Shown here: positions 21,546 through 32,694 of the stretch, piece after piece
How positions within the stretch are numbered: position 1 is the first letter of the stretch
How the letters are laid out: every line of letters begins with the position of its first letter
From: Eonycteris spelaea
Taxonomy: Eukaryota; Chordata; Mammalia; Chiroptera; Pteropodidae
DNA: 64,000 nucleotides
NCBI GenBank assembly: GCA_003508835.1
Contig: PUFA01000007.1
Span: 13,291,001-13,355,000 of the forward strand
Direction of reading: 5' to 3'
Made by a program: the position numbers and the translations under genes
The notes under the pieces: generated by a model
What the model saw: only the letters and a program-made list of their open reading frames with translations
The model's database searches: none
Told to the model about the DNA's origin: nothing

Positions 21546-22149
21546 AGTACTGAATACAAGACGAGGAGTGGAAGGTGCGGTGGGCACTGAGCAGGAACCC
21601 AGTCAGGCAGTTATGTGAGTTTCTTAAACACGTTCCACGGGAGTAGCCAAGGTTGGGCAGGCTCTTGTCCAACTTGGGACAAAAGGGTTTTTTGTTTGTT
21701 TTTTAAAAGACGAATCTTGTCTTCCTAAACCTTTTCCTCAATATTTGCATACCTAGCCATCCCAACTTGCTTCGCACCCTATTATAACAGAAAACCTCAC
21801 TTATTTCTTAAGTGAGGTGGTTTTCATAAAGTTCATATCTATGTTACACAGATGAATTTCTTTGTACTGAGCCTCGGGATGCTCAACAAAAGACCTTTTG
21901 CCAGAAGTTAAATTTCTTAAAGAGGTAGACTCAGGCCTCCTCTGTGAATCAGCTTTGGCCTGTTGGCTGGTGGAGCTGTGGCCACCATTGTTATGGGCTG
22001 CCCAGCAGGCTTCTCGTACCACCACCTCTGCTCCTCTCACCAGTTCTGCTGAAGATGAACACCACAGATCCATCTGCAGAAGAGTCAAGGCCCATCCAGG
22101 GCCAAAGAGCAGGCTGAGAAATCTTAGCAAGCCAATGACTCTCACCACC
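21546..22149. other. unique DNA with a perfect small hairpin
   Basis: CCTCACTTA (21795-21803) and TAAGTGAGG (21809-21817) are inverted around a 5-base loop. No miRNA-sized stem extends from it. Remaining sequence unrecognised. Confidence 0.5.
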
Positions 22150-22305
22150 AGCCAGAGCAATAGCTGACATTGACTGTGCCTTTACAGCAAACCGATACTC
22201 TGCTAAGCACTTTACGTGCATCATTTCATTTACGCCTCCTGACGACTCTGAGAAAAGCTATTATTGACACTATTTTGTACATGAAGAAATAGGCTCATAA
22301 GCACA
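22150..22305 (-). repeat. MIR SINE (antisense)
   Basis: 'actctgctaagcactttacg', 'tgcatcatttcatttacgcc', 'ttttgtacatgaagaaatag' follow the antisense MIR order. Confidence 0.85.
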
Positions 22306-22744
22306 GGAGAAAGAAAACTTAAATTTGAGCATCTTGGTACTTTATGCAAGGCAAAGGCATGTAGCAGAAGCGAGGTGCTTGCACAACATGGGGAGAAAGA
22401 AGGGGCTGCATCTGGGGGCCGAGGTACTGGCTCGGCTTACGGAGCCAGCGTGGGAAACCCAAATTTACATGCAGGGAACAATGAGGAGCAATGGTGTATT
22501 TTTTTTCAAATAAACCATTTGAAACTTAACTGCAAGTTTCCTGGAAAAGAGTAACTTCGTCACGACCTTTAATTATGACTCCATTTCCATTCCACACTCC
22601 TAGAAACCAAGGGGCTGCTACCCAAAGTAGGAATTATTTTAAAAATGTGAAGCAGAACTGTGGCCCAGCCGACTCAAAGGCAGCTGTACCTTCAGAGGGA
22701 ACCTGCGGGCACCTCCGATGTGCTTACAACAGCCTCCCCTCAGC
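22306..22744. other. unique DNA
   Basis: No gene or repeat recognised. Short T/A-rich tract near 22500. Confidence 0.5.
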
Positions 22745-22945
22745 TTCCTTAGGGATGTAAAATAAATGGATTAGTTTACAAGCATGGTTTTCATAAATGC
22801 ATGCAAATGTACAAAACTTTGAGTTTTAGGGCATTCCAACTGCAAAATCCATGGAAGTAATGTGTACTTAAAATATTAAAAACGATGATGCATTATATGA
22901 ATATATAACATGAATTCACCACAAAGGTGGTCATGATTTGCATGC
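22745..22945. promoter_or_regulatory. candidate enhancer with two octamer sites
   Basis: Two POU octamers in opposite orientation: ATGCAAAT at 22801-22808 and ATTTGCAT at 22936-22943, within AT-rich repeat-free DNA that also has TGGATTAG and CATAAATGCATGC. Motifs are seen directly; enhancer function is inference. Confidence 0.3.
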
Positions 22946-23424
22946 CTGAGAAAGCTGGCCGTGGACTGGAGTTGGACCAACAGGACCACTGCTGAATCAG
23001 TGATGGAAGCTCAACCTCAAACCTGTGATGGTCGTGCCTGTAAGGGCACATTTCAGAGTCTGGCCCTTGACCTGCAGCTGTGGTCAATGTAGTATGACAT
23101 AGTGAACAACAGAAAAAGTTGGCAAGAAGTGGTGAAATACTGTTTTACACCAAAACCTCCAGAGTTGGGTGAGAATTTAAACCAGAGTCTATAAAAAGCA
23201 ACCAGCAACCAGCTTAAAGTGTTTTTGGCCAGAATGACCTCTGAAGGCCTGGGGAATTGAACACACTTTCAGAATAGCCTCTAAAATAGCAGGACCATAC
23301 TGCTAAGTCCCAGAACATTGGCAAGAGGGCAGGCCACCTGGGTAGGTCGCTCTACGACCATCTGAAAAAGGGAAGGTTGTTTGAGTCCGACCCCAGCTGA
23401 TCCCCTAACTTGAAGCTTTTCCCC
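22946..23424. other. unique DNA
   Basis: No repeat or gene recognised. Confidence 0.5.
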
Positions 23425-23860
23425 AGTAAAGAACTATTTCTTAAGTGCCTGTCACTGTACACCATCAGCAGAGTTGCAGAAGCCCAATTCACAGCCCTGC
23501 TCTCACAAAGTGGGCAACGTGGCTGGTAAGATGAGCCCTCCCTGGTATCAAGGTGTATCCGTTATCCTAGCAGAATGAGTCCCAATGGTGCTCAGTGGCT
23601 GGGACAGTGTCATGAGGAACTTAATGACAACTTGAGCTGGCCCTGCAAGAAGAGCTGAAACACTTCAGGCAGAGAGAGGCAGGAGTAAGGATTCCAGGCA
23701 GGAGCAAAGTCAGGAAAGTGCAAGCTACATTAGAACAGAAGGAAGGAGGGTGGGAGCTGGGAATGCTGGCAAGGTAGGTGGACGCAGAGGTATCAGGGGG
23801 CCAAGGAGCCCGTATGTCATCTACTGGCAGTGAGGAGACACTGAAGGTTCAGTGTGAGGC
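23425..23860 (-). repeat. L2 LINE fragment (antisense)
   Basis: 'tttcttaagtgcctgtcact', 'agagaggcaggagtaaggat', 'tccaggcaggagcaaagtca', 'ggaaagtgcaagc' follow antisense L2 (3' end to ORF2 tail). Strongly diverged. Confidence 0.6.
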
Positions 23861-23919
23861 AAGTGTCTCCAGATCGCCTTAGCAGGCCTTATGAGGCCTT
23901 TGGCATCACCAGATTGTGG

Positions 23920-24005
23920 TCACCGGGGCAGGGGACTGTTCTTAGCACCCGTGAAAATGCCTGGCACATGGTGTACATGTTACAGTAAATATTTCCTGAA
24001 TAAAG
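23920..24005 (+). repeat. L2 3' end
   Basis: 'gcctggcacatggtgtacat', 'gttacagtaaatatttcctg', 'aataaag' match the sense L2 terminus. Confidence 0.65.
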
Positions 24006-24387
24006 AAATGATAAATGTGAATCCAGAATCCCTTCCCTCCAGAGCCAAAGAGGCAAGAGTTTCCTGTGGGAAAAGGGGGACTTTATAGATAACAAATGAT
24101 AGCATTTTGGCCGATTGAAACAATTTCTCAAATGCTCTCTCGGGTGAGCTTTCTGCCTCCATGGGGATGACACCTAGCTCTAGGTAAGGGGCGAGGGGTC
24201 ATGTGGAAAGTGAGCAGTCATGGCAGAAAGACACTGCGTCCTCTCAGTCTCCAGACCAATTCTTCCCAACCCCCCAGAAGCACTGACGGAGATTCCCCCT
24301 CAAAGAGGGACAGCATCAACCTCAAGCCTCTTCCTGTAGCACAAAGATCAGGTGCCTCCTTGAATAAAACCGCAGCTGCCATTACTG
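24006..24387. other. unique DNA
   Basis: Nothing recognised. Confidence 0.5.
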
Positions 24388-24605
24388 TAATCTCACCATG
24401 AGTAAGGTACTCTGCAAATCATGCCTTCCTTATTTAATCCTCAGGATAACGTGGAGAGGTAGATATCACCATCCCTACCTTACAGATGAGAAAACTGAGG
24501 TTCAGAGAGGTTAAGTAACTTGCCCAAAGTCACACAGCTGGTTAGGGGCAGAACAGGGCCCACAGCGGTCTGGCATCAAAGCGCATGTGCTTAATCTCTA
24601 TACTT
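24388..24605 (-). repeat. MIR SINE (antisense), well preserved
   Basis: 'cttatttaatcctcaggata', 'taccttacagatgagaaaac', 'tgaggttcagagaggttaag', 'taacttgcccaaagtcacac', 'agctggttaggggcagaaca'. Close to the MIR consensus. Confidence 0.95.
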
Positions 24606-24659
24606 GTACCGCCCCCCACCCCACCCCTGGCTCCCACCAACCCCATTGAATTTCTGACA

Positions 24660-25190
24660 TTATACCAAGGAGAAAGGAGGGGAGGGCAATCGCCCACAGA
24701 ATCGGCAACTAGAAGCTGGTGAGCTAAGAGAGGAACATTCCACCCCGGCGGCGGTGGAGAGACTGTACGAGCGTCTCAGAGGCAAGGAGAGTGCCTCCTC
24801 CCTCCCTCTGTGACAACCAACACCCAAACAGAGGCCGCTGGTGGGCGTGGGCTCCAAGCTCTGACTTCAGAGGCTCCATTCCTGAGTGAATCATGCCTGT
24901 TCCCTGAAGGGCGAGGTGCCTACTCAGACGGCCTGACAGGGTTTCTGCTCTGCCCGCGTGAGAGCCCCAGGGGGAGAGGTGGCGCTTTGAGAAAGGGAGC
25001 TACGCAAAGGAATACACCAGACGCACACACATACGCCCTTCGCCACGCGCACCCCCCGCAGCCCCCCCAAGCACCAAGGGAGGGCATGCTCCGGTGACTG
25101 GCTTTGTTGAGGGGACCCCGTCTTCCTCCTTCCCCTTGGTCACGTTGACCAGGTGTCCGCCTCCAGGCCCCGCAGGACGTCAGGGGATCT
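24660..25190. promoter_or_regulatory. CpG-rich patch
   Basis: Hand count about 27 CpGs in about 530 bases, including GGCGGCGGTGG near 24750 and a CpG/CA-rich run at 25021-25060. Above background but sparser than a classic island. No TATA box or exon recognised. Confidence 0.28.
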
Positions 25191-25244
25191 GGGGAAGCCA
25201 CATGCCCTCTCTGAGCTGTAAGACAGACTTGGTCTTAGTGGAGG

Positions 25245-25430
25245 GTTAAAGGGGAATTCTTTACTTACTTTACGTCCCATTATATGCATCTTTGAAAAAC
25301 CCCTTAACTTTTTTTTTTTTCTGAGACCAAGTGCAATGCAAATAGGTTAATATGTTCTTCCAATTGGAGCGCTATGCAGATATAAAGCATTTGCCAAAGG
25401 AACTTTAAAAACCTCCTTTGGTTTATTCCT
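25245..25430. promoter_or_regulatory. candidate conserved non-coding element
   Basis: AT-rich, repeat-free block with an octamer-like ATGCAAAT (about 25337), GGTTAATATG, CCAATTGG (about 25361-25368) and CATTTGCC. Resembles enhancer-type sequence; untested. Confidence 0.28.
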
Positions 25431-25746
25431 GGAAGTGGCCGCACCCTTGCTGGCTGACTTACCTTTAGGAGTGGGCACCTCTTGGGGTGTCTGGGCAGCT
25501 CATAAAGACCACCTCTGCTTAACTAGCCCTATTCAGTCACAGCAGGAGGACACCATTCGAGCCCAGCCCCCACTGGACCACGGGTGGGCAACTGACCCCT
25601 GTCCAGAGAATGTGGACCTAGAGAGTGACCGGGTGACTAACCTGTGCGTTTAGGGCATCCCCTGCTTCCAACCCTGTAACCTGTGCCCTTGTTTACAAAG
25701 AAGCTCATGGAAAAGAAGAAAGCAAAGAGGAGGAGAGAAGGAGAAA

Positions 25747-25748
<2 letters not shown>
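25431..25748. other. unique DNA, purine-rich before the microsatellite
   Basis: Unique sequence ending in a GA-rich tract (about 25708-25748). Confidence 0.6.

Positions 25749-25802
<54 letters not shown>
25749..25802 (+). repeat. pure (GT)27 microsatellite
   Basis: Fifty-four bases of uninterrupted GT. The longest perfect simple repeat in the window, expected to be highly polymorphic and Z-DNA-prone. Confidence 0.99.
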
Positions 25803-25804
<2 letters not shown>

Positions 25805-26864
25805 TTCTGGTCCTTGATCCCAGCACTGGCCCAAAGATCAGCTCTTCTGCCTTTGGGCTCTATCTGCTTCTAATAATCTTCCTTCTTTTTGTATTTCTAC
25901 CTTCCACTCAAATATATTTTTATAACTTGCAACCACATGGTCCTCCCAAACCTAGTGCTTGGGCCAGAGGAGGCCATAAGGTGACCAGACCTGCACCTCT
26001 CCTGCCTCTCACTCCAGGCGGTCATTACCTGGCCCATGCACAGCTCAGATCTGACTCCATCCCTCCATTCCTGGGAGGCAGAGCGGCTTCTGAAGCTGCC
26101 ATCAGTGCAAAAATCTTCTATTGGAGCTGGCCCTGAGCGCCTCCCCCAGGGCAAATCCCTTTCTCCACCCTGGGGAAGCCCTGGCCCCAGTTATCTCCTC
26201 AGCATTCTTCCCAGATGACAGCAAGGCTCACCAGCTGCTAAATCAAATGCCCTGCGCCCTTCCAGGCTTGGGAGTATCACTGCCACTGTCTCCCATCCCA
26301 TCACCTGCACCCAGGTTGCCCTGGGCCAGGAGACATCTAGGTCTGGGCTTCTTCACGCCCTTTCTTCTGGGATCATGGCTTGGGATATAGCCACTCTCTC
26401 CTGGCCCTGCCCCACTGCGGACAGAGGACCCTCAGCTCGGAAAGGCCAGCTCTGCTTACTGAAGCTGCCATCACCCAATCTAGGGGAGCCACAGAGAAAG
26501 TGAAAAGTCCTGGGTTATCTCAGCTTCTTCCTGTCTGGGAATAGTGCCCCCCCAACCCCCCTACTCACCGGAAGGGAGTTAATCACTTTCTTTACTCTCC
26601 CAAGGAAGGGTTTCTTCATTGCTGTTCAGGGCACTTAAGACGAAACTGTCTTGTCTGGCCATCATAGCCTTGGTCTTAAAATGACCACACTCCCTTCTCC
26701 CACCTTCTCCTGGTGGACCTTAAGTTCGCCCATCCTTCCTTGGGTGGACCTTAAGGGCCCTGGCCATGTGAACTTGTATTTTCCTTCATGGCATAGTAAT
26801 GGCAGCAATAGCAGCACCCACAGCTTATCGAGTCATGCCTTAAATAAATGACTTAAGAATCATT
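25803..26864. other. unique DNA with a 13-bp direct repeat
   Basis: GGTGGACCTTAAG occurs at 26712-26724 and again at 26743-26755, a small local duplication. Otherwise no gene or family recognised. Confidence 0.5.
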
Positions 26865-27055
26865 TGAGCATGTGTGAAGTGCCGGATACCGAGCCAACGA
26901 TTTCATTAAACCCTCACAACGGTCCCCAAAAGGAAGGTACTGTTCTGTTTTCCATGTTACAGGTGAGGAAGCTGAGGCTCAGAAAGAGAGGCAACCTGCC
27001 CAAGACCTATGGCTGGTGACTGTCAGAGCCTGGAATCGAACCCCACTCTCCCATG
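26865..27055 (-). repeat. MIR SINE (antisense)
   Basis: 'tttgagcatgtgtgaagtgc', 'gatttcattaaaccctcaca', 'ttacaggtgaggaagctgag', 'gctcagaaagagaggcaacc', 'ctggaatcgaaccccactct'. The last part is the antisense tRNA-like B-box region. Confidence 0.92.
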
Positions 27056-27155
27056 ACGAACTTTCCTCATGACTGTACACTCCCAAGCCCCAGTCCAGAT
27101 GGCTCCAGAATGAGGGAAGCATCTCTTACTACCCATTTCCTTACATTTGTACACA

Positions 27156-27510
27156 ACGGCACAGGTGAGTACGGGAGCCACTGGCCACATGTGGCCATCG
27201 AGCACTTAAAATGAGGCCAGTGATTATCAGGGGCTAAATTTGTACTTTAAAGTTTGATTTAATTAGTTTTTTTAACTGAGGATTTTGAAAATTCTAATCT
27301 TTTAATAAATTTATTGGGACATTAGTTAATGACATTATATAAATTTCAGGTACACAGCTTTATCAAACGACATCTGTACACTCTGTTGTGCGCTTACCAC
27401 CTGACATCTACTCTCCTTCCATCACTGTGACCCCCTGACCCTCTAATTTTAATTTATTTAAATTTAAATAGCCACAAGTGGCCAGTGACTAGCATACTGA
27501 ACCACAGAAG
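27156..27510. mobile_element. hAT-type MITE interrupted by an L1
   Basis: The left arm 'gagccactggccacatgtgg', 'cgagcacttaaaatgaggcc' and right arm 'ttaaatttaaatagccacaa', 'gtggccagtgactagcatac' are the two halves of a palindromic-ended MITE with GCCACATGTGGC-type ends. I remember the family but not its name. An antisense L1 3' end at 27299-27441 splits it. Confidence 0.7.
27299..27441 (-). mobile_element. L1 3' UTR fragment, laurasiatherian/bat-like (antisense)
   Basis: 'aataaatttattgggacatt', 'ataaatttcaggtacacagc', 'atctgtacactctgttgtgc' resemble L1 3' UTRs I associate with bats. Severely 5'-truncated (about 140 bp). A target duplication TCTAAT flanks it (27293-27298, 27442-27447). It sits inside the hAT MITE, so it is younger. 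Confidence 0.75.
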
Positions 27511-27544
27511 TGAAAAAATCATTCAATTTTCAGGAAAGCAGGGC

Positions 27545-27655
27545 AAGGAAAATCAACTCCAATTACAGATGAGAAAACTGAAACTCTGAGATTTGCTCAA
27601 GTTGAATTGGATTAAACACTTGACTCTCGGATCCCAAACTATTCCGATTACGTGA
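27545..27655 (-). repeat. MIR fragment (antisense)
   Basis: 'aattacagatgagaaaactg', 'aaactctgagatttgctcaa' are the antisense MIR core. Confidence 0.7.
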
Positions 27656-28217
27656 CTTTTACAGAAACTTGACCTCTGACCTCAGGGCAGCCAAGAGGGA
27701 TGTTCCTGACTGAGCCCCACTCTGGCGCCACCATTAACTTGACATGTCACTCTGTCACCACTCCTTCCTCTATGCTGGGAAGGAAGAGGAACGAATGCAC
27801 ACGGTGAAGGGTTCCAGAAAGTCTGGGGCATAGTCTCCTCAGACCAAAGAAACAAGGTAGTCAGGATTCAAGATCCTCTAAGCTGCTGTACAGGTCAATG
27901 CTGCTTTTCTAAAAATGTGAGGCAGAAATTAGATATAGACTTCCCCTTTCCCACCAGTCTTCTCCCAGGAGCCATAATTAGGGGGAAAAAGTGTGATCGC
28001 ACACTGGCTTCCAGGACGTTCCAATGCCTTCGTAAATGAAACCCGACTCCTGATGCTTTCCTTCAGGGCCAACCCAATCCTCAGGAGGTCACCATTTGGT
28101 CAAAAATGGCATCATCCACTGGGTGGGCATTAAGTCCTCGCAAATACCCTGGCGCTAACCCAACACTCATTCCTATTCCTTCGTGAAATCCAATCGATGA
28201 GTCTCAGTCAACTGTGA
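27656..28217. other. unique DNA
   Basis: No gene or family recognised. Confidence 0.5.
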
Positions 28218-28330
28218 TGCCCATATCATATAGCCAGTTTATAATCTCAGTTTATAATCCTGCTGTGCCCATAATATAATCAGTTTCTAATTATGCTATG
28301 CCCATCCTACAGTCAGTTTATAATCTCCTG
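28218..28330 (+). repeat. degenerate tandem repeat, three units
   Basis: Three imperfect units start at 28218, 28266 and 28299, each TGCCCAT... followed by ...CAGTTT(A/C)TAAT. Unit lengths about 48, 33 and 31 bases. An old local tandem duplication unrelated to known satellites I know. Confidence 0.7.
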
Positions 28331-28941
28331 GAGGGTAGGGGGACATCTAGAGCAGAAATAAATCACATAAGGTACAGTCAAATGGAAAATGCGAATTTAA
28401 TAAAACACAGACAGAAAACAAACCACTAGCCCAGCCACTAGTGACCGATGCGATGTTATTTTTTTCCCCCCCTCTGGTCCCTGGTGAATGCCCCCTACTT
28501 CTGGGAAAGGCTCCCTTTCGTCTTCTGAGTTAGGCATGAAGGAATACTGCAGTATTTTAGCCGTGGGTTTCTAGCGGAGAAACAAACCCGGTTTTGTCAT
28601 ATAATTTTCTGCACCTCCACTATAACAACACATCATTTGTGGATCTGTGCTAAAGCAAACACCATATGTCGGCTGTGTAAAAAGCTGTCCGGGGTTCTGA
28701 CCTTCGAGATGTAAGGGGTTTGTTTGGGAATAGGAGGCTGGGTGGGGGGAGACTCAAGTCCGTAATGAGACTCGGTGTCAGCAACCTGTACAGTGTGACA
28801 TGTGGAGGCTCAGTGGAGGAAAAGTCGGCTGGTGTCAGGTTCCAAACACTCAGAGCAAAATCGCCAAGGATTCTTTTCTTTTTTTTTCTTTTTCAAAGTG
28901 AAAAATGTTTCATGAAATCTATTTTCTTAGTCTTGCCGCAG

Positions 28942-28944
<3 letters not shown>
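28331..28944. other. unique DNA
   Basis: Unrecognised, with a T/C-rich tract at about 28873-28895. Confidence 0.5.
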
Positions 28945-28976
<32 letters not shown>

Positions 28977-28986
28977 CACACACACA
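28945..28986 (+). repeat. (AC)n microsatellite
   Basis: About 20 AC units with one interruption at 28975. Confidence 0.97.
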
Positions 28987-29394
28987 GAGTCATTCACTCC
29001 AGAGAGGATGGCACGGGGGAGTCACAAGCTATCCCAAAAAAATTACATCCTGAAAAAATCTGGCTGGTGAGTTCTGTTTTGCGGACTGTCGCAGCTGTAA
29101 GCATGAGACAGGACTGGCCCTATTCGTTGCCCAAGATTTCTTGGGTTGCTCTGAATGGCTGCCGCACCATGGCTCGCCCAGACATAGGAACGCTCGTAGT
29201 GTTCAAATGCCTTCTCAGGGGCTTAGCCGCTTGAACACAAGCTTATTGAAGACATTCAAAAAATTCTAAATGTACCACAAAACGTCATTATTCCTCACAC
29301 ATGAAATGATCCCTAAGAGTTTATATGAAGAACAGAATCCTAGTCACCTACGTGGGTTTTTTAGGAGGATAGGACTGATCTCTAAAGTCTCTCG
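28987..29394. other. unique DNA
   Basis: Nothing recognised. Confidence 0.5.
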
Positions 29395-29620
29395 TTTTTT
29401 AAATTTTATTTTAAAAAAAAAAAATTGCAGTTGACATTCAATATTATGTTAGTTTCAGGTATGCAGTATAGAGGTTAGGCATTTATATAATTTACAAAGT
29501 GATCCCCCTGACAAATCTAGTACCCATCTGGCACCATGCAGAGCTATTATAATAGTATTATTGACTATATTCCCTATGCTGTATTTTACTTTCCCTGACC
29601 TCTCAATTCTGACTGACTTG
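29395..29620 (-). mobile_element. L1 3' UTR fragment, laurasiatherian type (antisense)
   Basis: An A-rich/T-rich start, then 'aattgcagttgacattcaat', 'ttatgttagtttcaggtatg', 'aagtgatccccctgacaaat', 'ctagtacccatctggcacca', 'ttattgactatattccctat'. Only the 3' UTR is present. Confidence 0.85.
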
Positions 29621-30987
29621 TCCTTCCTGACTTGAGTAAGCTGAGTCCATTCTGAACAGACATGAAGGACAACGGTTCCAGAACACAACAGAGCCCCTAG
29701 AAAACCAACCCCAAAGCCACGTGTGGCTCAGGTAGATCTGCTTCTATAGCATCAGAGAAGAAAACACATAACTAAAGCTTTCGGAATTGGTCCTTGTCAA
29801 AAGCAACTCAGAGCAACTAAGTCTCCAGGAAGCCTCTGGGACTCTAAGAGATGAAGGGCTCTAAGAAATGAGACTGCAATGGGCCACAGAACCCTGTCTA
29901 GGAAAGAGCAGGCCTGCCGTCATAGATACCCAGAAGGATCGTAACCTCTAGGACTTTCTGTAATGGTGAAAATGTTCTGTATCAGCTCTGAGCCTGAATG
30001 AGGATGTGGGGATCAGATGCTACGACTGTGGTTTAAATTAAATGTGATGATTTAACAGCAGAAAGGAGGAGGGTGAGATAAGGGAGGAAATGTGACCTGC
30101 AACCCCTAAATGCAGGAGTAGTTTGGGGACTGGTGAGAACCACCATGGAAACTTCCAAAAGATGAACAGATTTGTTTGGAGGGAGGGCAGGATGTATGAT
30201 TGTTGAAATCCATTCCCACTCGGTTCCCTTCCTTCTCAGAAATAAGCAAACAAACCTCCTTCCTGTGACATGTACAAATTCAGCCTTTTGTTTTGACATT
30301 CGGTGATCTGTTGGGTATCTCTGTCTGTCCATCACCGCCTCTCTCTTTCAGCAGGTGGGATCTAGCAGTGGAATATAACTAATAGATGGCTTTTCAGTAC
30401 TGGCTGGATCACAGGGTTATGTTTACTGCTGTCCTCTAAAGCTTAGCACCCCTGGAGAACCCCAAACAAACTTTAAAAATGAAAAGATCTCTGCTACATG
30501 TAAGGCTTTAGAGCAATTGCTTTGCTTGGTGCCCTTGAGCAGACAGAATTACACCCACCAGTCCAGGGCTTGAGGCTTCCCCATGAAATCCCCAGAGGCC
30601 TTGAGAGCCCACAGGGACTGTGTTCAAGTGGAATAGGGAGAAGCAAGCTGAATATAATACGAGAATTTTCTGAATTCAATAACCCATCCGATCCCAGGAG
30701 ATGTAGTACCTGAACTTGCAGGGCAGAGTACTGCCTCCTGAATAATACATGCACAAGGTCCCCACTGCTGATCATGGTGTAATTCAATGAGGGGTCTCTG
30801 CAGAGGACACGACAGTACACACCGCAGTTCTGGGCCTTGAGAAGGCAGCAGAATTCCCAGGTCAGGTTCCTTCCCTGAACGCTGTCCAGAAATCTCTTAC
30901 ATGTTTCCAGGGAGAAATCTGTTCTGATAACACGGGAGTAACAGTTTTTCTAAAGGGACATTTGGTCCAGCATCGCCTCCTTGGAAG
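29621..30987. other. unique DNA, no supported gene
   Basis: Short frames only (up to about 108 codons, 30494-30820 -), without recognisable domains. No repeat named. Confidence 0.5.
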
Positions 30988-31125
30988 AATGCCATGATAC
31001 TTACTTCGTGGCTTTTCTTAAACATTCTAATCCCTCATTTTACAGATGTAAAAACTGATGCCCAGGGAGAGGGACCAAGCATCCTGCCCAAGGCCATACA
31101 AAAGTTGAGTGAGCCGCTGATGGGG
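30988..31125 (-). repeat. MIR SINE (antisense)
   Basis: 'gatacttacttcgtggcttt', 'ctcattttacagatgtaaaa', 'ctgatgcccagggagaggga', 'cctgcccaaggccatacaaa'. Confidence 0.85.
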
Positions 31126-31694
31126 GACCAAGGCTCCCTCTTTCTGCTCCAGGTTTCCTCCAAATGCCTTTTCCTGTCCTGTTTGGAGTTACAATATCCT
31201 TACATTTAAATGATACTTCATAAGGCACACTCACATCTTCTGTCTCAATCACTCTCACCTAGATTTAATAACCTGAAAGATTTTCTAGAGAAAAGATATG
31301 TTAACGTGAAAACAGAAATGCTGCTAGAATGGTCAACATATCAGCTGAGTACACAGGTGTAGTAACAGTGGATACTGAAAATCCAGGTTTACCTAAGAGA
31401 TAAATGTTCACATGTTACTTTACAAAACTATTTACCAGAGGATTCTAGTAAGTGGTCTGTTTTTCTTATGCATTTGAAAGAGGATTTAGCTTACAAAAAT
31501 CCTCCCTCCTTCAACATTTTTGGGTCTATACCAGTTGCATTACATGAAACACGTACTTTTTTTCTGCCAATTTTTACTTCTGAGAAACCAAGGTGATGAT
31601 AAGAGGACTGTGAGGGAGGATAATGATTACCAACAAGCAATGATTAGATTATCATCTTACAGATTAATAGAGAGGTCACAATAGAGCCCCAGAA
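31126..31694. other. unique DNA
   Basis: No gene or family recognised. Confidence 0.5.
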
Positions 31695-31910
31695 GAGAAG
31701 AGGCCTCAAGAAAACCTGATCCCTACTTAGCTGTAATGAGTTAATCCACTTAGACCTCATGCATAATGGGCATTATGATAAATTTATAATTGCCATCATT
31801 TTCACTCTTTTAAAACGCTCTCACACATTCTCCTCCGGCTTCCCCCACCCAAAGCATGGCCATTTTCACTGATCGGTGAATAAGCTGCATTCTTCTGGCT
31901 TTTAACAAAT
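31695..31910. promoter_or_regulatory. candidate conserved non-coding element
   Basis: Repeat-free AT-rich block with CTGTAATGAGTTAATCC, CATAATGGGCATTATG (an imperfect inverted pair) and TTATAATTGCC. Motif style only. Confidence 0.27.
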
Positions 31911-32694
31911 ACCACACAGTGCTGTCTGTACCACCCTGCAAATTAAATCAGACTCGTTGCAACACAGCTGCAGCTACTGGCTGCCAGCATTTCTGGAGGA
32001 GGGCAGTACTTCCGACTTCACAGAGCTCTTTCAGCCCCGAAATGCCACCACACCACCCTGGTACGGTGAGCCTAGCACCCAACAAGAAAAACACAGACTC
32101 ACATCCTCACCTGAAAAGGTATGATAACAGCAATCATCCCAGTGACCATACGTTGAGAAGTAAATGAGGTCCAGAAATGCAATAGGCTGGGTGCTTGGCA
32201 CACAGTAGGCTCTCAATAAATGGTGGCCTTACGTAGGGCCAAGTAGTGCATTTGGACCCTCCCTCTTGGGACTGCAAAGCCACTTCTAGCAAGTCCTCTT
32301 TCACTGACACTCTTGCCACCCGGTTTTGGTGGCTATTACTCCTGAGCCATCCAAGGAACTTATACTCCTGGGATCTTTGATCTGGGCGCTTCTCTGTAGA
32401 TAAGGAATCTGAAGCTCAGAAATAAAAGACCCTGCTGTGTGAGAGGCAAGATTTAGACCTCAGTTGGCCTAACTTGATTCTCTCTTTTCAGAGCCTTCTA
32501 GGGGCTCAGATCCGGTGAAATAGATAAGACAAAGGAGGTCTGGAGACATGATGCTCTTGCAACAAAGCAAACAGGGATGCATAGTGAGGTCACGGGCATC
32601 TTTCAATTATACCTCTAGCGTCTATAAAATCCAGCCTGGCCCACCCCCACAACCTCTCCCCAGTGGGTTTTTCTTCCTCCATTAGCCTTGATAA
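31911..32694. other. unique DNA with MIR/L2 scraps
   Basis: 'gtgcttggcacacagtaggc', 'tctcaataaatgg' at about 32190-32223 is a sense MIR/L2 3' end. 'gataaggaatctgaagctca' at about 32400-32490 is an antisense MIR core. The rest is unique. Confidence 0.55.

Noticed and set aside
21795..21817. 9-bp-arm hairpin considered as a microRNA precursor
   Set aside because: Stem does not extend to the about 30 paired bases expected of a pre-miRNA.
25637..25834. Frames reading through the (GT)n and (AC)n arrays, giving His-Thr or Cys-Val repeats
   Set aside because: Microsatellites are open in several frames by construction.
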